From Candidatus Altimarinota bacterium (GTDB lineage Bacteria; Cyanobacteriota; Cyanobacteriia; Cyanobacteriales; Microcystaceae), in contig JAAUUT010000009.1 in assembly GCA_012031035.1 (NCBI GenBank), forward strand, positions 21,779 through 85,778: a DNA stretch of 64,000 nucleotides, in the 5' to 3' direction. This document shows positions 54,055 to 63,302 of the stretch, in pieces; positions within the stretch are counted from its first letter, which is position 1; each line of letters starts with the position of its first letter. Position numbers and translations under genes: made by a program. The notes under the pieces were generated by a model, which had not been told where the DNA came from, did not search any database, and saw only the letters and a program-made list of their open reading frames with translations.

Positions 54055-55325
54055 ATGAACGGATTATCAAGAAAACCTGTTGACCGCCAACAAATACAAC
54101 AAGCCGAACAAACGATATACGATTACTTGCTCGAATCCGTTCAAAGACAATCCCCAGAGCAAGTCTTAGATATTTTTCGCCGTCTGTTTATTGAAGGGAG
54201 AAGCACCGGAGAAGCTCCTGTATATTTTGCCTTAGAAAAGATCGTCAAATCTAGAGGTACGCAAGAACATTTTAACTTTTTCTTCAATCGCTGCTGCTAT
54301 ATCATCATCAATCGCTGGCAGATGCAGCCTAACTCTCAATTATTAATTCCCGAAATGATAAGGCTGTTCGAGAATCTCTCGCCAGGATTTAACGGTTATC
54401 CTACTACGGCTAATGTTTTGCGACAGTTGGTAATCAATTTCACCAAGGACGAGCAATATTTAAAGTTGCAGCGTCTCGGACGAGTGATGATTGGCAAACC
54501 AAACAGTGCTAGTTCGGTTGGGAATTTAATACATCGCTATCCCTATCTCTACGATCACTGTTTGTTAGGGGACAATAGTTCTTCGGAAGATCAAAAACCA
54601 TTCAGCGCATTAAAACTCAGCTAGAACATGGTTTTGAGATTAATCTATCGAAATATGTAACCTATCAAGTAAGACTCGCGCAAACGGCTCGTAATTCCAA
54701 TTTATCAACGATAATTCGTCCGGTTGATAATCCGACTTTGTTAAGCGATCGCGAATTAAATCGGGCACTATCTCATTATATCGGCCCGGTTGAAGGTGGC
54801 TCTACTTACAAAGATATCTCTCATAGCTTCCTCAACCACAGCAGTTATGCACCTACGTATAAATCTTTTAAAGACGAACTATACGAATATATTCTTAGTT
54901 CTGTGGAGCCTAAATACGGAAAAGGCCAATTTAACAAAAAACTTTATCAACACTTACAAAATACCCTACCGCAATTCGATACCCAGAAACCTAATGAGTT
55001 TCTGATTATGCGTACTTCGAGCCAGTTGTTTAATTTCCTGGTAGTAGACAGCGCCCACAAACCCGATCATTATGTTTTTATCGATCTTATTACTAACATG
55101 GGAGTGACTCGGACTGTTGGGTTATTACTCAAAGTTGCGCTCATGTCTGGAAAAGTTAAACCTTATCTAGAAAAACGATTCTCAATTCTATTTAACCATT
55201 ATGAATCTTTTACTAAAGATGGCGTTCCTTGGTTAGTCAAAACCCTAGAAAGCCTTCATGTAGCGTTTAGCGTTCATTTTGGTAAAGCGGATGTATCTTG
55301 TCTCAAGCAAGTACAGGTTCGATAA
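54055..55325 (+). pseudogene. Conserved-looking protein of unknown function, frame broken once
   Basis: First frame: helical N-terminal part (QQAEQTIYDYLLESVQRQSPEQ, IFRRLFIEGRSTGEAPVYFAL, FFFNRCCYIIINRWQ) stopping at 54624. The next frame continues directly (TIQRIKTQLEHGFEINLSKYV, then SDRELNRALSHYIGPVEGGSTYKD) to 55325. One additional A in the A5 run at about 54591-54596 would restore a ~423-residue protein. Soluble and alpha-helical, with no named domain known to me. The tandem helices are HEAT-like. Confidence 0.65.
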
Positions 55326-55564
55326 TGGGGGAAAGGGAAAAGAGAGATAAAAGTTTTCACCACTCACCTAAGAAGCATATTTTGCGATCTGTGCAAAAGT
55401 TTTAATGAATAAATTTAACGATTATTATGCAATTAATACATAATTGATTGGTAATTCTCGTCTTAATTCTTCAAAATTGAGGTAAGTAATGTTCGAGTAG
55501 AAAAAGCTGTTAGCGATCGCTGGTGGTTTTTGGTAGCTGAACGCAAGTTACAACCTCATCAAAT

Positions 55565-56748
55565 ATGCACAACTCATTAAAAAACGCCGTTTCCGCAAGC
55601 GTTGAAAATAATTGGTCGCAAGTTGCTTACTATCTACAAAACCTTGTCTCGGATAGCCAAATTCAATTAAATAAAGAAGAAAAGCAAACAGCTATTGAAT
55701 TAACCCTAAAAGTTTTGATTGATGGAGACTTTCAGCAAAAATGGGAAATTGCTAAAGTTTTTCCCAAACTTGGAAAACTGCGATCGCGCCATTAATCGAA
55801 CTATTAGAAAGCGAAGAAGCCGAGTTAGAAACTCGTTGGTTTGTTTGTCGGATTTTGAGCGAATTGAACCATCCAACTTGCGCGATCGCCCTTGCTAATT
55901 TACTGCGTAACGCAGAAGATGAAGAATTATCGATGATGGCATCCCAAGCACTCGCTAATCTTGGGACTGCTGCTATTGAAGCGTTGCGAGAGTTGCTACA
56001 AGTAGAAGAATCTCGATTATTGGTAGTACAAGCACTCTCTCAAATTCGACGCTTTGAAATTGTCGAGCCATTACTAGAAGTTGTCAACGATCCTTCTCCT
56101 GAAATCCGCACGATTGCCATTGAAGCACTCGGAAGCTTTCATGACGAGCAAATTTTATCAGTTTTAGTTGCTGCTTTAAAAGATACTGCTCCCTCAGTAA
56201 GAAAAGAAGCCGCGATCGCGATCGGATTGAGAACTTCGCAATTTAAACTTGTAGAACAACTCAAACCCTTACTATACGATCTAAATATCGAAGTCTGCCA
56301 ACAAGCCGCGATCGCGTTGGGAAGAATGGGAACCGATACATCGGCTGACGAACTGTTTAAGGTACTTCAATCGCCTCTTACACCTGTTATCCTAAAATTG
56401 ACGCTCGTGCGATCGCTGAGTTGGATGGAAACCGCACCCTCTTTAAATTATTTACAAGAAGGATTAGAATCACAAGAAGGGGAAGTTTGTCAAGAAATTG
56501 TTACCGTTTTAGGACGCATAGAAACATCGGGATTGAGGAAAAAAGCCACTCAAATTTTAATTAAATTTTTCTCATCCGAATCAACAATAGTTCGACAAAC
56601 TCCAATAAAACAAGCTTTAGTAATGTCTTTAGGAGAACTCGGACAGCCAGAAGCGATCGAACTCTTACAAAAACTTGCAGAAGATGAAGATAAGATTGTT
56701 AGATTACACGCGATCGCAGCCCTGAAAAAATATTGCTCTGTCGTGTGA
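55565..56748 (+). pseudogene. HEAT-repeat protein (phycobilisome-lyase-like repeats), frame broken once
   Basis: First frame: 76 residues ending at 55795. The next frame continues without loss: APLIELLESEEAELETRWFVCRIL and then at least seven HEAT-like repeats of ~31 residues, for example EIRTIAIEALGSFHDEQILSVL and SVRKEAAIAIGLRTSQFKLVEQL. A missing A in the A4 run near 55775-55778 explains the break. Corrected length ~394 residues. PBS-lyase-type HEAT repeats mostly mediate protein binding; true bilin lyases (CpcE-like) are shorter and paired, and no phycobiliprotein genes are nearby, so scaffold is likelier than lyase. Confidence 0.8.
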
Positions 56749-56870
56749 TTGGGAGTAGGGGAGAACATTTACTACTAAACTCCAAACTCCTGAACTACCG
56801 AACTCCTAATTTTCATCCGTCCTCCTCGCTTCGCTATCGAAGAGGCGGGTTCATCATTCATCATTCATAA

Positions 56871-57785
56871 TTAACCAACTCTTGCTCCTTGAGATTCTAA
56901 AGCTAGAATCTGAACGTCTGCAACGATACCTTCATTTTTCCATGCTTCTTGCATAGCTGAAGCAACCGAGAAAGAGCGATCGCGATCTGTTAATGCCAGT
57001 AACGTCGGGCCAGCACCGCTAATAACCATTCCAAACGCACCCGCAGATAAAGCCGCCGCTTTAACCGTTTCGTAACCGCGAATTAATCCTTGACGGTAGG
57101 GTTGATGTAGCTTGTCTTCCATCGCCACGCGCAACCAATCTTCTCGTCCCGTTTCTAAACCCCTCAAAAGCAATCCCAGACGCGCGATATTAAAAATCGC
57201 ATCGCTGCGGCTAATTTGCGCGGGAAGAACCGATCGCGCCTCTTCAGTAGACAGTTCAAAATCAGGAATCGCTACCACGGGGACGATTTCATCATGCCAA
57301 GGGATTTCGCAAACTTGCCAATTACCAGCCTCACCCGTAGATAATCGACAGTTACCCAGCAATGCAGGAACCACATTATCGGGATGTCCTTCCATTGCGA
57401 TCGCGAGTTCCATTACTTCCTTAGTGTCTAAAGGCGTTCCTGTAAGCTGATTTGCCCCTACTAAACCGCCTACAATTGCCGTCGCCGAACTCCCTAACCC
57501 CCTTGCCAAGGGTACGCCTAATTGAATCTCAATAGCAACCTTTGGGGGTGTTTTTCCCAAATACTGATACAACTTGACGAAAGATTGGTAGAGAAGGTTA
57601 TTGCGATCGGTGCTAACTCGATCTGCTTCTGTCCCCCGAACGGTAATCTTAACATCTTCATCTGTATCTGAGAGCACAGTAAATTGAAATTGGTTATAAA
57701 GCGTTAAAGCTGCACCAATAGAGTCAAAACCAGGCCCAAGATTGGCAGTTGTCGCAGGAACGGTAATGATGATGTCGTTAGTCAT
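56871..57785 (-). CDS. thrB: Homoserine kinase
   Basis: Phosphorylates homoserine in threonine synthesis. 304 residues, GHMP kinase family. Signature motif 2 is GVPLARGLGSSATAIVGG (ATP phosphate loop), motif 1 PATTANLGPGFDSIGAAL near the N-terminus, and motif 3 in GAFGMVISGAGPTLLAL. Single full-length gene on minus. Confidence 0.96.
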   Translation of the reverse strand: MTNDIIITVPATTANLGPGFDSIGAALTLYNQFQFTVLSDTDEDVKITVRGTEADRVSTDRNNLLYQSFVKLYQYLGKTPPKVAIEIQLGVPLARGLGSSATAIVGGLVGANQLTGTPLDTKEVMELAIAMEGHPDNVVPALLGNCRLSTGEAGNWQVCEIPWHDEIVPVVAIPDFELSTEEARSVLPAQISRSDAIFNIARLGLLLRGLETGREDWLRVAMEDKLHQPYRQGLIRGYETVKAAALSAGAFGMVISGAGPTLLALTDRDRSFSVASAMQEAWKNEGIVADVQILALESQGARVG

Positions 57786-57849
57786 TGAAGTGGGGGTGTA
57801 GGGGTGTAGGAGAGACTAAAGCTTGCCTCAAATTTTCATAATTCATCAT

Positions 57850-58551
57850 TCATAATTCATAATTCCAAAGTTCTCGTCCTTTAGGTGTTGCTAGTTCGGA
57901 AACGCCAGCTTCGATTAAAGCGCGATCGCGAATTCGACAAGAATCGCACAATCCGCAGGGTTTCTCTTCTCCTAGATAACACGACCAGGTATCTTGGATG
58001 GGAACGCCCAAACGCAAAGCGCGAAGCACAATCTCGACTTTTGAATCTTTTACCAACGGAGCAACTAATCGAGGTGCTTTCCCTTCTATGCCAACTTTGG
58101 AAGAAAGATTGGCGAGGTGTTGGTAAGCTTCTAGATATTCTGGACGACAGTCGGGATAACCAGAATAGTCTACCGCATTAATGCCTAAATAAATCGCTGT
58201 AGCTTCTTTGGCTTCAGCTAGAGAAAGCGCGATCGCAATAAATACAGTATTTCTTCCAGGAACGTATGTAGTAGGGATGATATCGGGTTTGACTCCATCT
58301 TGGGGCAAAGCAATTGATTCGTCGGTTAAAGCCGAACCGCCCCACTGCGATAAATTAACATCAACGGTATAGTGTTCTTTAATGCCTAAAGTCTTGGCAA
58401 TTTTTGTGGCGGCTTGCAATTCTTTTTCGTGGCGCTGACCGTAACGAAACGATAAAGCGATTACTTCGTATCCGTCTGCGATCGCGATCGCTGCTGTTGT
58501 GGCGGAGTCTACTCCTCCAGATAATAATACTACTGCTTTTGAACTCAACAC
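57850..58551 (-). CDS. queC: 7-cyano-7-deazaguanine synthase
   Basis: Converts 7-carboxy-7-deazaguanine to preQ0 with ATP and ammonia. 233 residues. The PP-loop [15 protein letters not shown] is at the N-terminus; the zinc-binding cysteines are in [18 protein letters not shown]. The QueE gene, for the preceding step, lies 1.4 kb upstream on the same strand (59952-60569) but is separated by two unrelated genes. Products feed queuosine and possibly DNA deazaguanine modification. Confidence 0.96.
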   Translation of the reverse strand: MLSSKAVVLLSGGVDSATTAAIAIADGYEVIALSFRYGQRHEKELQAATKIAKTLGIKEHYTVDVNLSQWGGSALTDESIALPQDGVKPDIIPTTYVPGRNTVFIAIALSLAEAKEATAIYLGINAVDYSGYPDCRPEYLEAYQHLANLSSKVGIEGKAPRLVAPLVKDSKVEIVLRALRLGVPIQDTWSCYLGEEKPCGLCDSCRIRDRALIEAGVSELATPKGRELWNYEL

Positions 58552-58651
58552 AAAACCTCTGTTCGCTTCATCAGGAGAAGCTTAATTATAAAATCTATAC
58601 AACGATCCTAAAAATTTTTCCGATCGCTGAAAAAGAGCGCGATTGTCTTTT

Positions 58652-59248
58652 CTATTGTAAAAAACGAACGTGACGCATTTGTACCATCGCGCGTTTTAGA
58701 GGGCGTAAAATTGGATGCCACGTTGGAGGTTTAAGCTTTAAATCAATATGGCGTGCAATTTCTTCTGCAACCAACTCGATACTTTTCCCTTCCGTATCGA
58801 GATGAAATTTAAATTTTTCATCCGATAAAGACGCTAGACAACGATCTAGCTGACGCGCACCCCAAGAATTTGTTCCATCGCCCCGCTTACGCAACCGACG
58901 CAGAATGGTTTCGCGAGAAGCAAGTAAGGTAAAATGATGCACGTGTAAGCCTGTTTTACGCAATGCGCCTACAGTTTGGTCGTAATACTCAGGATTTACA
59001 ATGGTCATTGGTACGACGATCGTACTTGTATAATTTTCGGCAACGTATCGCAATCCTTCATAGGTTAACTTGCGCCACAATCGATGGTCTTGAAAGTCCG
59101 ATTTCCGTACTTCTGGTGGTACAACCTTGCCAAGAAAAAAGCCAATTTGTTCGGGATCGAACACAAGACTATCAGGAATACGACTGTGTAATTCAAAAGC
59201 TGTTTGTGTTTTGCCAGCACCAAAAGCACCATTCAACCAAATAATCAT
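58652..59248 (-). CDS. TmrB-like P-loop kinase/ATPase
   Basis: 198 residues. P-loop WLNGAFGAGKTQTA (Walker A about residues 7-16), then DPEQIGFFLG as a conserved acidic site, and the lid Arg region RETILRRLRKRGDG. Resembles tunicamycin-resistance protein TmrB and other shikimate-kinase-like AAA NTPases. The start codon overlaps the stop of the Uma2 gene (ATGA at 59248-59245), indicating translational coupling. Substrate unknown. Confidence 0.8.
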   Translation of the reverse strand: MIIWLNGAFGAGKTQTAFELHSRIPDSLVFDPEQIGFFLGKVVPPEVRKSDFQDHRLWRKLTYEGLRYVAENYTSTIVVPMTIVNPEYYDQTVGALRKTGLHVHHFTLLASRETILRRLRKRGDGTNSWGARQLDRCLASLSDEKFKFHLDTEGKSIELVAEEIARHIDLKLKPPTWHPILRPLKRAMVQMRHVRFLQ

Positions 59249-59952
59249 ACCTCCGGTTCGATTCCTGCGGCGCGTAACTGTGCTGCTAGTCGTTCAGCGC
59301 GTTGCCTCTCCCTTACAGCTAATTCTAACCCCCATAGTAACAATTCTCCTTGCTCGTTCCACCAACGCAACCAGTTACCCGTCCGATTTTCTTTTGTCCC
59401 TTCCCATACGCCTAAAAACAAACCGATTTCATCAATTCGGTAGCGATTATTGGCATCGGATTGTTGCAATTGGTAGCGTCCTGAATCATTTAACCGATAA
59501 ACTTCTAACGCGCCTGTATCTGGATCGAAAATAACATAGTTGGGAACTTGCAAGATTTGCTCGTAAAAGAACCATTTCCCAGGCGGATAGGTAGGTTTTA
59601 TCGAGTATTCGCTACCGTCGGTATCCGAGAGGAATTCCATCACAATTGTAGGAATATCGCCTTGGGTGCGCGGCGTATAACTGCGCTTGACTTCTTCTCG
59701 CGAAACACTAATAGATGGCACATAAGCCCAATCTGGCGCTTTTACTACTATCTTGCCGTCTACGGTGGCACAGATGCCATAGTTAGTAGCAATTAAGGCA
59801 TTAACTAGTAATTTGTTTGCACTCTCTAAGCTATCCGTTAATGCCAACGCTAGGACAGGTTGAGCGATATTCTCTACTGGTTCGTTGTCTAAGACATATT
59901 TATCGGGTAACTTTTCCCAAGTGATGGTGAAATTAACAGGACTGGTTAGCAT
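59245..59952 (-). CDS. Uma2 family (DUF820) endonuclease-like protein
   Basis: 235 residues with the PD-(D/E)XK-like Uma2 domain common in cyanobacteria: VKAPDWAYVPSI, IPTIVMEFLSDTDGSEY (catalytic acidic motif), then KWFFYEQILQVPNYVIFDPD and a C-terminal helical tail RERQRAERLAAQLRAAGIEP. Usually cyanobacterial genomes carry dozens of these. The function is unresolved; a nuclease is predicted. It overlaps queE by one base upstream and the TmrB-like gene downstream, so all three are one operon. Confidence 0.88.
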   Translation of the reverse strand: MLTSPVNFTITWEKLPDKYVLDNEPVENIAQPVLALALTDSLESANKLLVNALIATNYGICATVDGKIVVKAPDWAYVPSISVSREEVKRSYTPRTQGDIPTIVMEFLSDTDGSEYSIKPTYPPGKWFFYEQILQVPNYVIFDPDTGALEVYRLNDSGRYQLQQSDANNRYRIDEIGLFLGVWEGTKENRTGNWLRWWNEQGELLLWGLELAVRERQRAERLAAQLRAAGIEPEV

Positions 59953-60569
59953 TATCTAACTCCTAAAAATTTATGCGTTTGCAAGCTAATTCTCCATTGG
60001 GGATGCTGCAAGACGTAATCAAAGATTAATTGCTGACTTTCAGGCGTATTCCATTCCGGTTGCAAATATTTTACGGCTTCTGGAGGAATTGTACTCGCTT
60101 GTTGTTCTGCCCATTGTAAATCTTCTGTATTGGCGACTACAACCTTGAGTTCGTTGACGCGATCGCGAATACTTTGATGAGGTAATTTATATCGTTTCGG
60201 CGAAAATGTTACCCAGTCAAACTCCCCGCTAAACGGATGCGCGCCAGAGGTTTCTAAATGTACTCTCAATCCCAACTCCCGCAGATGTTGCGTTAATGGG
60301 TTGAGATCGTGCATTAACGGTTCTCCCCCAGTGATAACCACGATCGCAAGATTGACAATTTTTACTTCTTGTGCTATGGAAAGGGGCGATCGCATAGGAT
60401 GGCGTTTAGCATTCCAAGACTCTTTTTGGTCGCACCAAGGACAATAAACGTCGCATCCCCCCAAGCGAATAAAAAAGGCACTGACCCCCGCCCAAGCGCC
60501 TTCTCCCTGGACTGAGTGAAAGGTTTCAACAATAGGATAAGTAATGGTTTCGAGAATAGTTGCTTTCAT
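59952..60569 (-). CDS. queE: 7-carboxy-7-deazaguanine synthase
   Basis: Radical-SAM enzyme making 7-carboxy-7-deazaguanine in the preQ0 pathway. 205 residues. N-terminal FHSVQGEGAWAGVSAFFIRLGG, cluster cysteines 39, 43 and 46 in GCDVYCPWCDQ (CX3CX2C), and VVITGGEPLMHDL in the SAM-binding region; HLETSGAHP follows. Overlaps the Uma2 gene by one base; first gene of a three-gene operon. Confidence 0.95.
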   Translation of the reverse strand: MKATILETITYPIVETFHSVQGEGAWAGVSAFFIRLGGCDVYCPWCDQKESWNAKRHPMRSPLSIAQEVKIVNLAIVVITGGEPLMHDLNPLTQHLRELGLRVHLETSGAHPFSGEFDWVTFSPKRYKLPHQSIRDRVNELKVVVANTEDLQWAEQQASTIPPEAVKYLQPEWNTPESQQLIFDYVLQHPQWRISLQTHKFLGVR

Positions 60570-60655
60570 ATCTTTAATTTTAAGGCTTAAAACTATCGAG
60601 AAACTAAAGGAAAGCAGTATGAGCGCGATCGCAATCTGGTTAGGTTAGATTTGTA

Positions 60656-62746
60656 TTAATTAAAAACCTGACGGGATTCTAAATGCGCTTCAATTTCCTG
60701 GCGATCGCGCCAAACGGGACGCAATTCCCCGCGAGAATATAAAGGAAGCTGATCGCCAACGTGAGAAGAGTTGGGTTGGGTTGCATTGCCGTAAACGGTT
60801 AAGGCTTTCGCTTTAATCGGATTGGAAAATTCTATTGCAGCAATATAACTATCTCCCGAAACGACTTGAAAGCGTTCGTCCTTAGTACTGACAAGATCGA
60901 GGACTCGAAAGCTTCCCAAAGAGCCAGGAGCGCCGCTAGCCGGCAAATCTTGCTTGCCATAGCGCAACCTTACTACTTCGCCCCAAGAGACATCGAGAGA
61001 GCCATAAAGCAGTTTGACTTGAGCGGCAACTCCTTCTAAAATAGCTAAAGCATTATTAACGTCGGCCAATCCTGTGGGAGTGCTTAAAGCTTCTTTATCG
61101 TTCCAAGGTCTAGAGAATAGTTTGGAAGTTTGTATCGTTTTCGCCCACAAGGTAAATAAAACCGCTCCTTTACTATCGGCATTGGTTTGACGATCCCAAT
61201 CTTTTAGCACTTGTGCGGCTTCGAGTCCAATAGGATTGGAGAGCAAGCGTGCGGCAGGAATGAGATATTCTAGAATGCGATCGGCGAGTTCTAAGCGAGA
61301 AGAAAACTTGCGATCGCACATTTGCTCGAAACTAAGTTTCTCTGATTCTTGCAATAGTTGAATGGATCGCTGAGAACGAAAAATATCGCTTGCTTCGCCC
61401 AAGGATGCAGGCGCAAGATAAGCAGGATATTTTTTGGGATCGAGTAAGCTAGGGAAGGTACTCGTCCAAGGTGGATCGTTGGTATTTTGCAGCCAACCAT
61501 TTGCTGGATCGAGTAGGCGCGGCAAATCTTTATAATCGAGATATTTCGTCCATAGAGTTTTAGACGTATCGCCAGGGATAATGCCTTGCCAATAGTTCCA
61601 ATCGCCTGTATTTCTGACGGGAACTTGACCGTTGAAGACGTAGAGAATGTGTCCTCGGCGATCGCCATAAATAATATTAAATAAAGGAATCTGCAAGGGT
61701 TGCACTGCTGCTTCAAATTCTTGCAGATTTTTAGCGGTTGCCATTTGCCAAAGTTGCTTTACTCCATTGGGGCGATCCAATCCCGCAACTCGTAGGGCAA
61801 AGGCTTTATCGTTTTGTTTGGTAATAACGGTTCCCTGAATCGATCGCTCGATCTGAAATTGTTCTTCAATAAATTTGCCATTACTTTGTCTTATCTTAAT
61901 GGTTTGGCTTTCGCGTTCAAAAGGCCGTACTTCGCCATCCAAAAGATAGCCATCATCTTTTAACGTTAGTTGATAAATATCTGCCCCATCGATAGGATTG
62001 ACCGTTACCGTCCAACCGAGATCGTTATTAAATGCGATCGCTAAAACGGGCATCCCTACTAATGTAGCGCCATAAGCATCGATATTCGGTGCGGATAGTT
62101 GCGCTTCGTACCATAGAAACAAATCCGTCCAAGGAAGGTGAGGATTTGCGAGTAACATTGCGTTACTGCTAGCAGAATGTGTGGGTGCGATCGCCCAAGC
62201 ATTAGATCCGCCTTGGGTGGGGGAGGTTTTTAGCGAAGCGATTTGTCTTGGATCGCTCAGAAAATGAAAATGAATGACTCGTTGGACGTGGGCGAGAATA
62301 TCGACCCCAGTAATGGGTAGAACGGCTTTTAAGGGATCGTCAATTTCGGAGGGGTGTTTTTGAGCGTAATCGTTAATTCCTGCGGCAAAAGCGTTTAAAT
62401 AGCCCTGTATTTGCTTATCTTGCCCATCGTACCATTGTTGCGCTCTGGCTGGGATGCCCATCATTCTAACATAGCGATCGCTAGACAGGTAAGAAGCTCC
62501 CCAATACTCGGCTGCGCGCCCTCTTGCCTGTCCGTACAATCGCAAAATTAAATTTCCGTGGCTTTGCGTTTGTGCCCAACCAAAAGCTTTGAAAAGTTCC
62601 TCGCTATTTTTTCCGTAAATGTGAGGTACGCCCCACTTATCCCAAAGAATTTCAGTCTGACCGATGCTAGCTACGGGTTGGTTGACGACAATACAAGCAA
62701 CTAAGGTCAAACCGAGCAAGAGTAGAAAAAATCGCTTTAAGGGCAT
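60656..62746 (-). CDS. Penicillin acylase family protein (Ntn-hydrolase)
   Basis: 696 residues, N-terminal nucleophile amidohydrolase. Signal peptide or lipobox-like start (FFLLLLGLTLVACIVVNQ). The alpha chain begins at TEILWDKWGVPHIYGKNSEELFKAFGW. Autocleavage should occur before Ser181 in QGGSNAWAIAP, giving a beta chain with Ser as catalytic residue, and the later NNDLGWTVTVN and WLQNTNDPPW segments. Such enzymes hydrolyse amides, including N-acyl-homoserine lactones in cyanobacteria (quorum quenching). Substrate not fixed. Periplasmic. Confidence 0.92.
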   Translation of the reverse strand: MPLKRFFLLLLGLTLVACIVVNQPVASIGQTEILWDKWGVPHIYGKNSEELFKAFGWAQTQSHGNLILRLYGQARGRAAEYWGASYLSSDRYVRMMGIPARAQQWYDGQDKQIQGYLNAFAAGINDYAQKHPSEIDDPLKAVLPITGVDILAHVQRVIHFHFLSDPRQIASLKTSPTQGGSNAWAIAPTHSASSNAMLLANPHLPWTDLFLWYEAQLSAPNIDAYGATLVGMPVLAIAFNNDLGWTVTVNPIDGADIYQLTLKDDGYLLDGEVRPFERESQTIKIRQSNGKFIEEQFQIERSIQGTVITKQNDKAFALRVAGLDRPNGVKQLWQMATAKNLQEFEAAVQPLQIPLFNIIYGDRRGHILYVFNGQVPVRNTGDWNYWQGIIPGDTSKTLWTKYLDYKDLPRLLDPANGWLQNTNDPPWTSTFPSLLDPKKYPAYLAPASLGEASDIFRSQRSIQLLQESEKLSFEQMCDRKFSSRLELADRILEYLIPAARLLSNPIGLEAAQVLKDWDRQTNADSKGAVLFTLWAKTIQTSKLFSRPWNDKEALSTPTGLADVNNALAILEGVAAQVKLLYGSLDVSWGEVVRLRYGKQDLPASGAPGSLGSFRVLDLVSTKDERFQVVSGDSYIAAIEFSNPIKAKALTVYGNATQPNSSHVGDQLPLYSRGELRPVWRDRQEIEAHLESRQVFN

Positions 62747-63302
62747 TTACTTTACATTTAAAATACTGCTTAAGAGATAATAATAGACTTTCTCGATTGA
62801 ATTAAGCTTTCAGAAAAATGTAATTTAGTATCTCAACAATTAAAAATTAGGGATAATTACAATCGTCTTAACTTTAAGCGATCGCAAGCGATTAGAAAGC
62901 GTTATAGCTAAAAAACAGGCGATTTTGTTGAAATTTTCGATTTCAAATTTAACTGGATTTAAAGTAATAGAAAAACTAAAATTAGATCTCAATATAAAAG
63001 ATATTCCAGTTATCATAATCTCATCAATGAAATTAGAAGCTTCATAATAAAAATGATTAGCAATCTTAACTACTGTCATTCTTTCTAAATACCATGTCTG
63101 TTGCCAGCAAGGGAGCGCATTTGTCAAATAAGCTTTGGTAAAGGCAAGATAATTTAGGTATTTTTGGGGAAAAAAGCTAATTAAATTCTGAATGCTGAAT
63201 TATTTTCGATGGAAATTGCGTATAAATCTAAATTCTGAATTATTTAATCAAATTTGCCTTTGTTTGAAACTCAGAAATTAAGAAGTAGTAGCAACTATAA
63301 TT
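62747..63302. other. Intergenic region, no convincing gene
   Basis: 556 bp of AT-rich sequence between the divergent acylase and receiver-PAS genes. A 95-codon minus-strand frame at 62840-63127 has composition of random AT-rich DNA (many I, F, N) and no recognisable family. A direct repeat of TCTAAATTCTGAATTATTT-like sequence occurs around 63186-63245. Confidence 0.5.

Noticed and set aside
55565..56748. Phycobilin lyase (CpcE/NblB-type) assignment for the HEAT-repeat gene
   Set aside because: The repeats alone do not show lyase activity, and no phycobiliprotein or partner lyase gene is nearby.
62840..63127. A 95-codon frame on minus in the AT-rich gap
   Set aside because: Composition is that of random AT-rich DNA, there is no motif, and no convincing ribosome-binding site.
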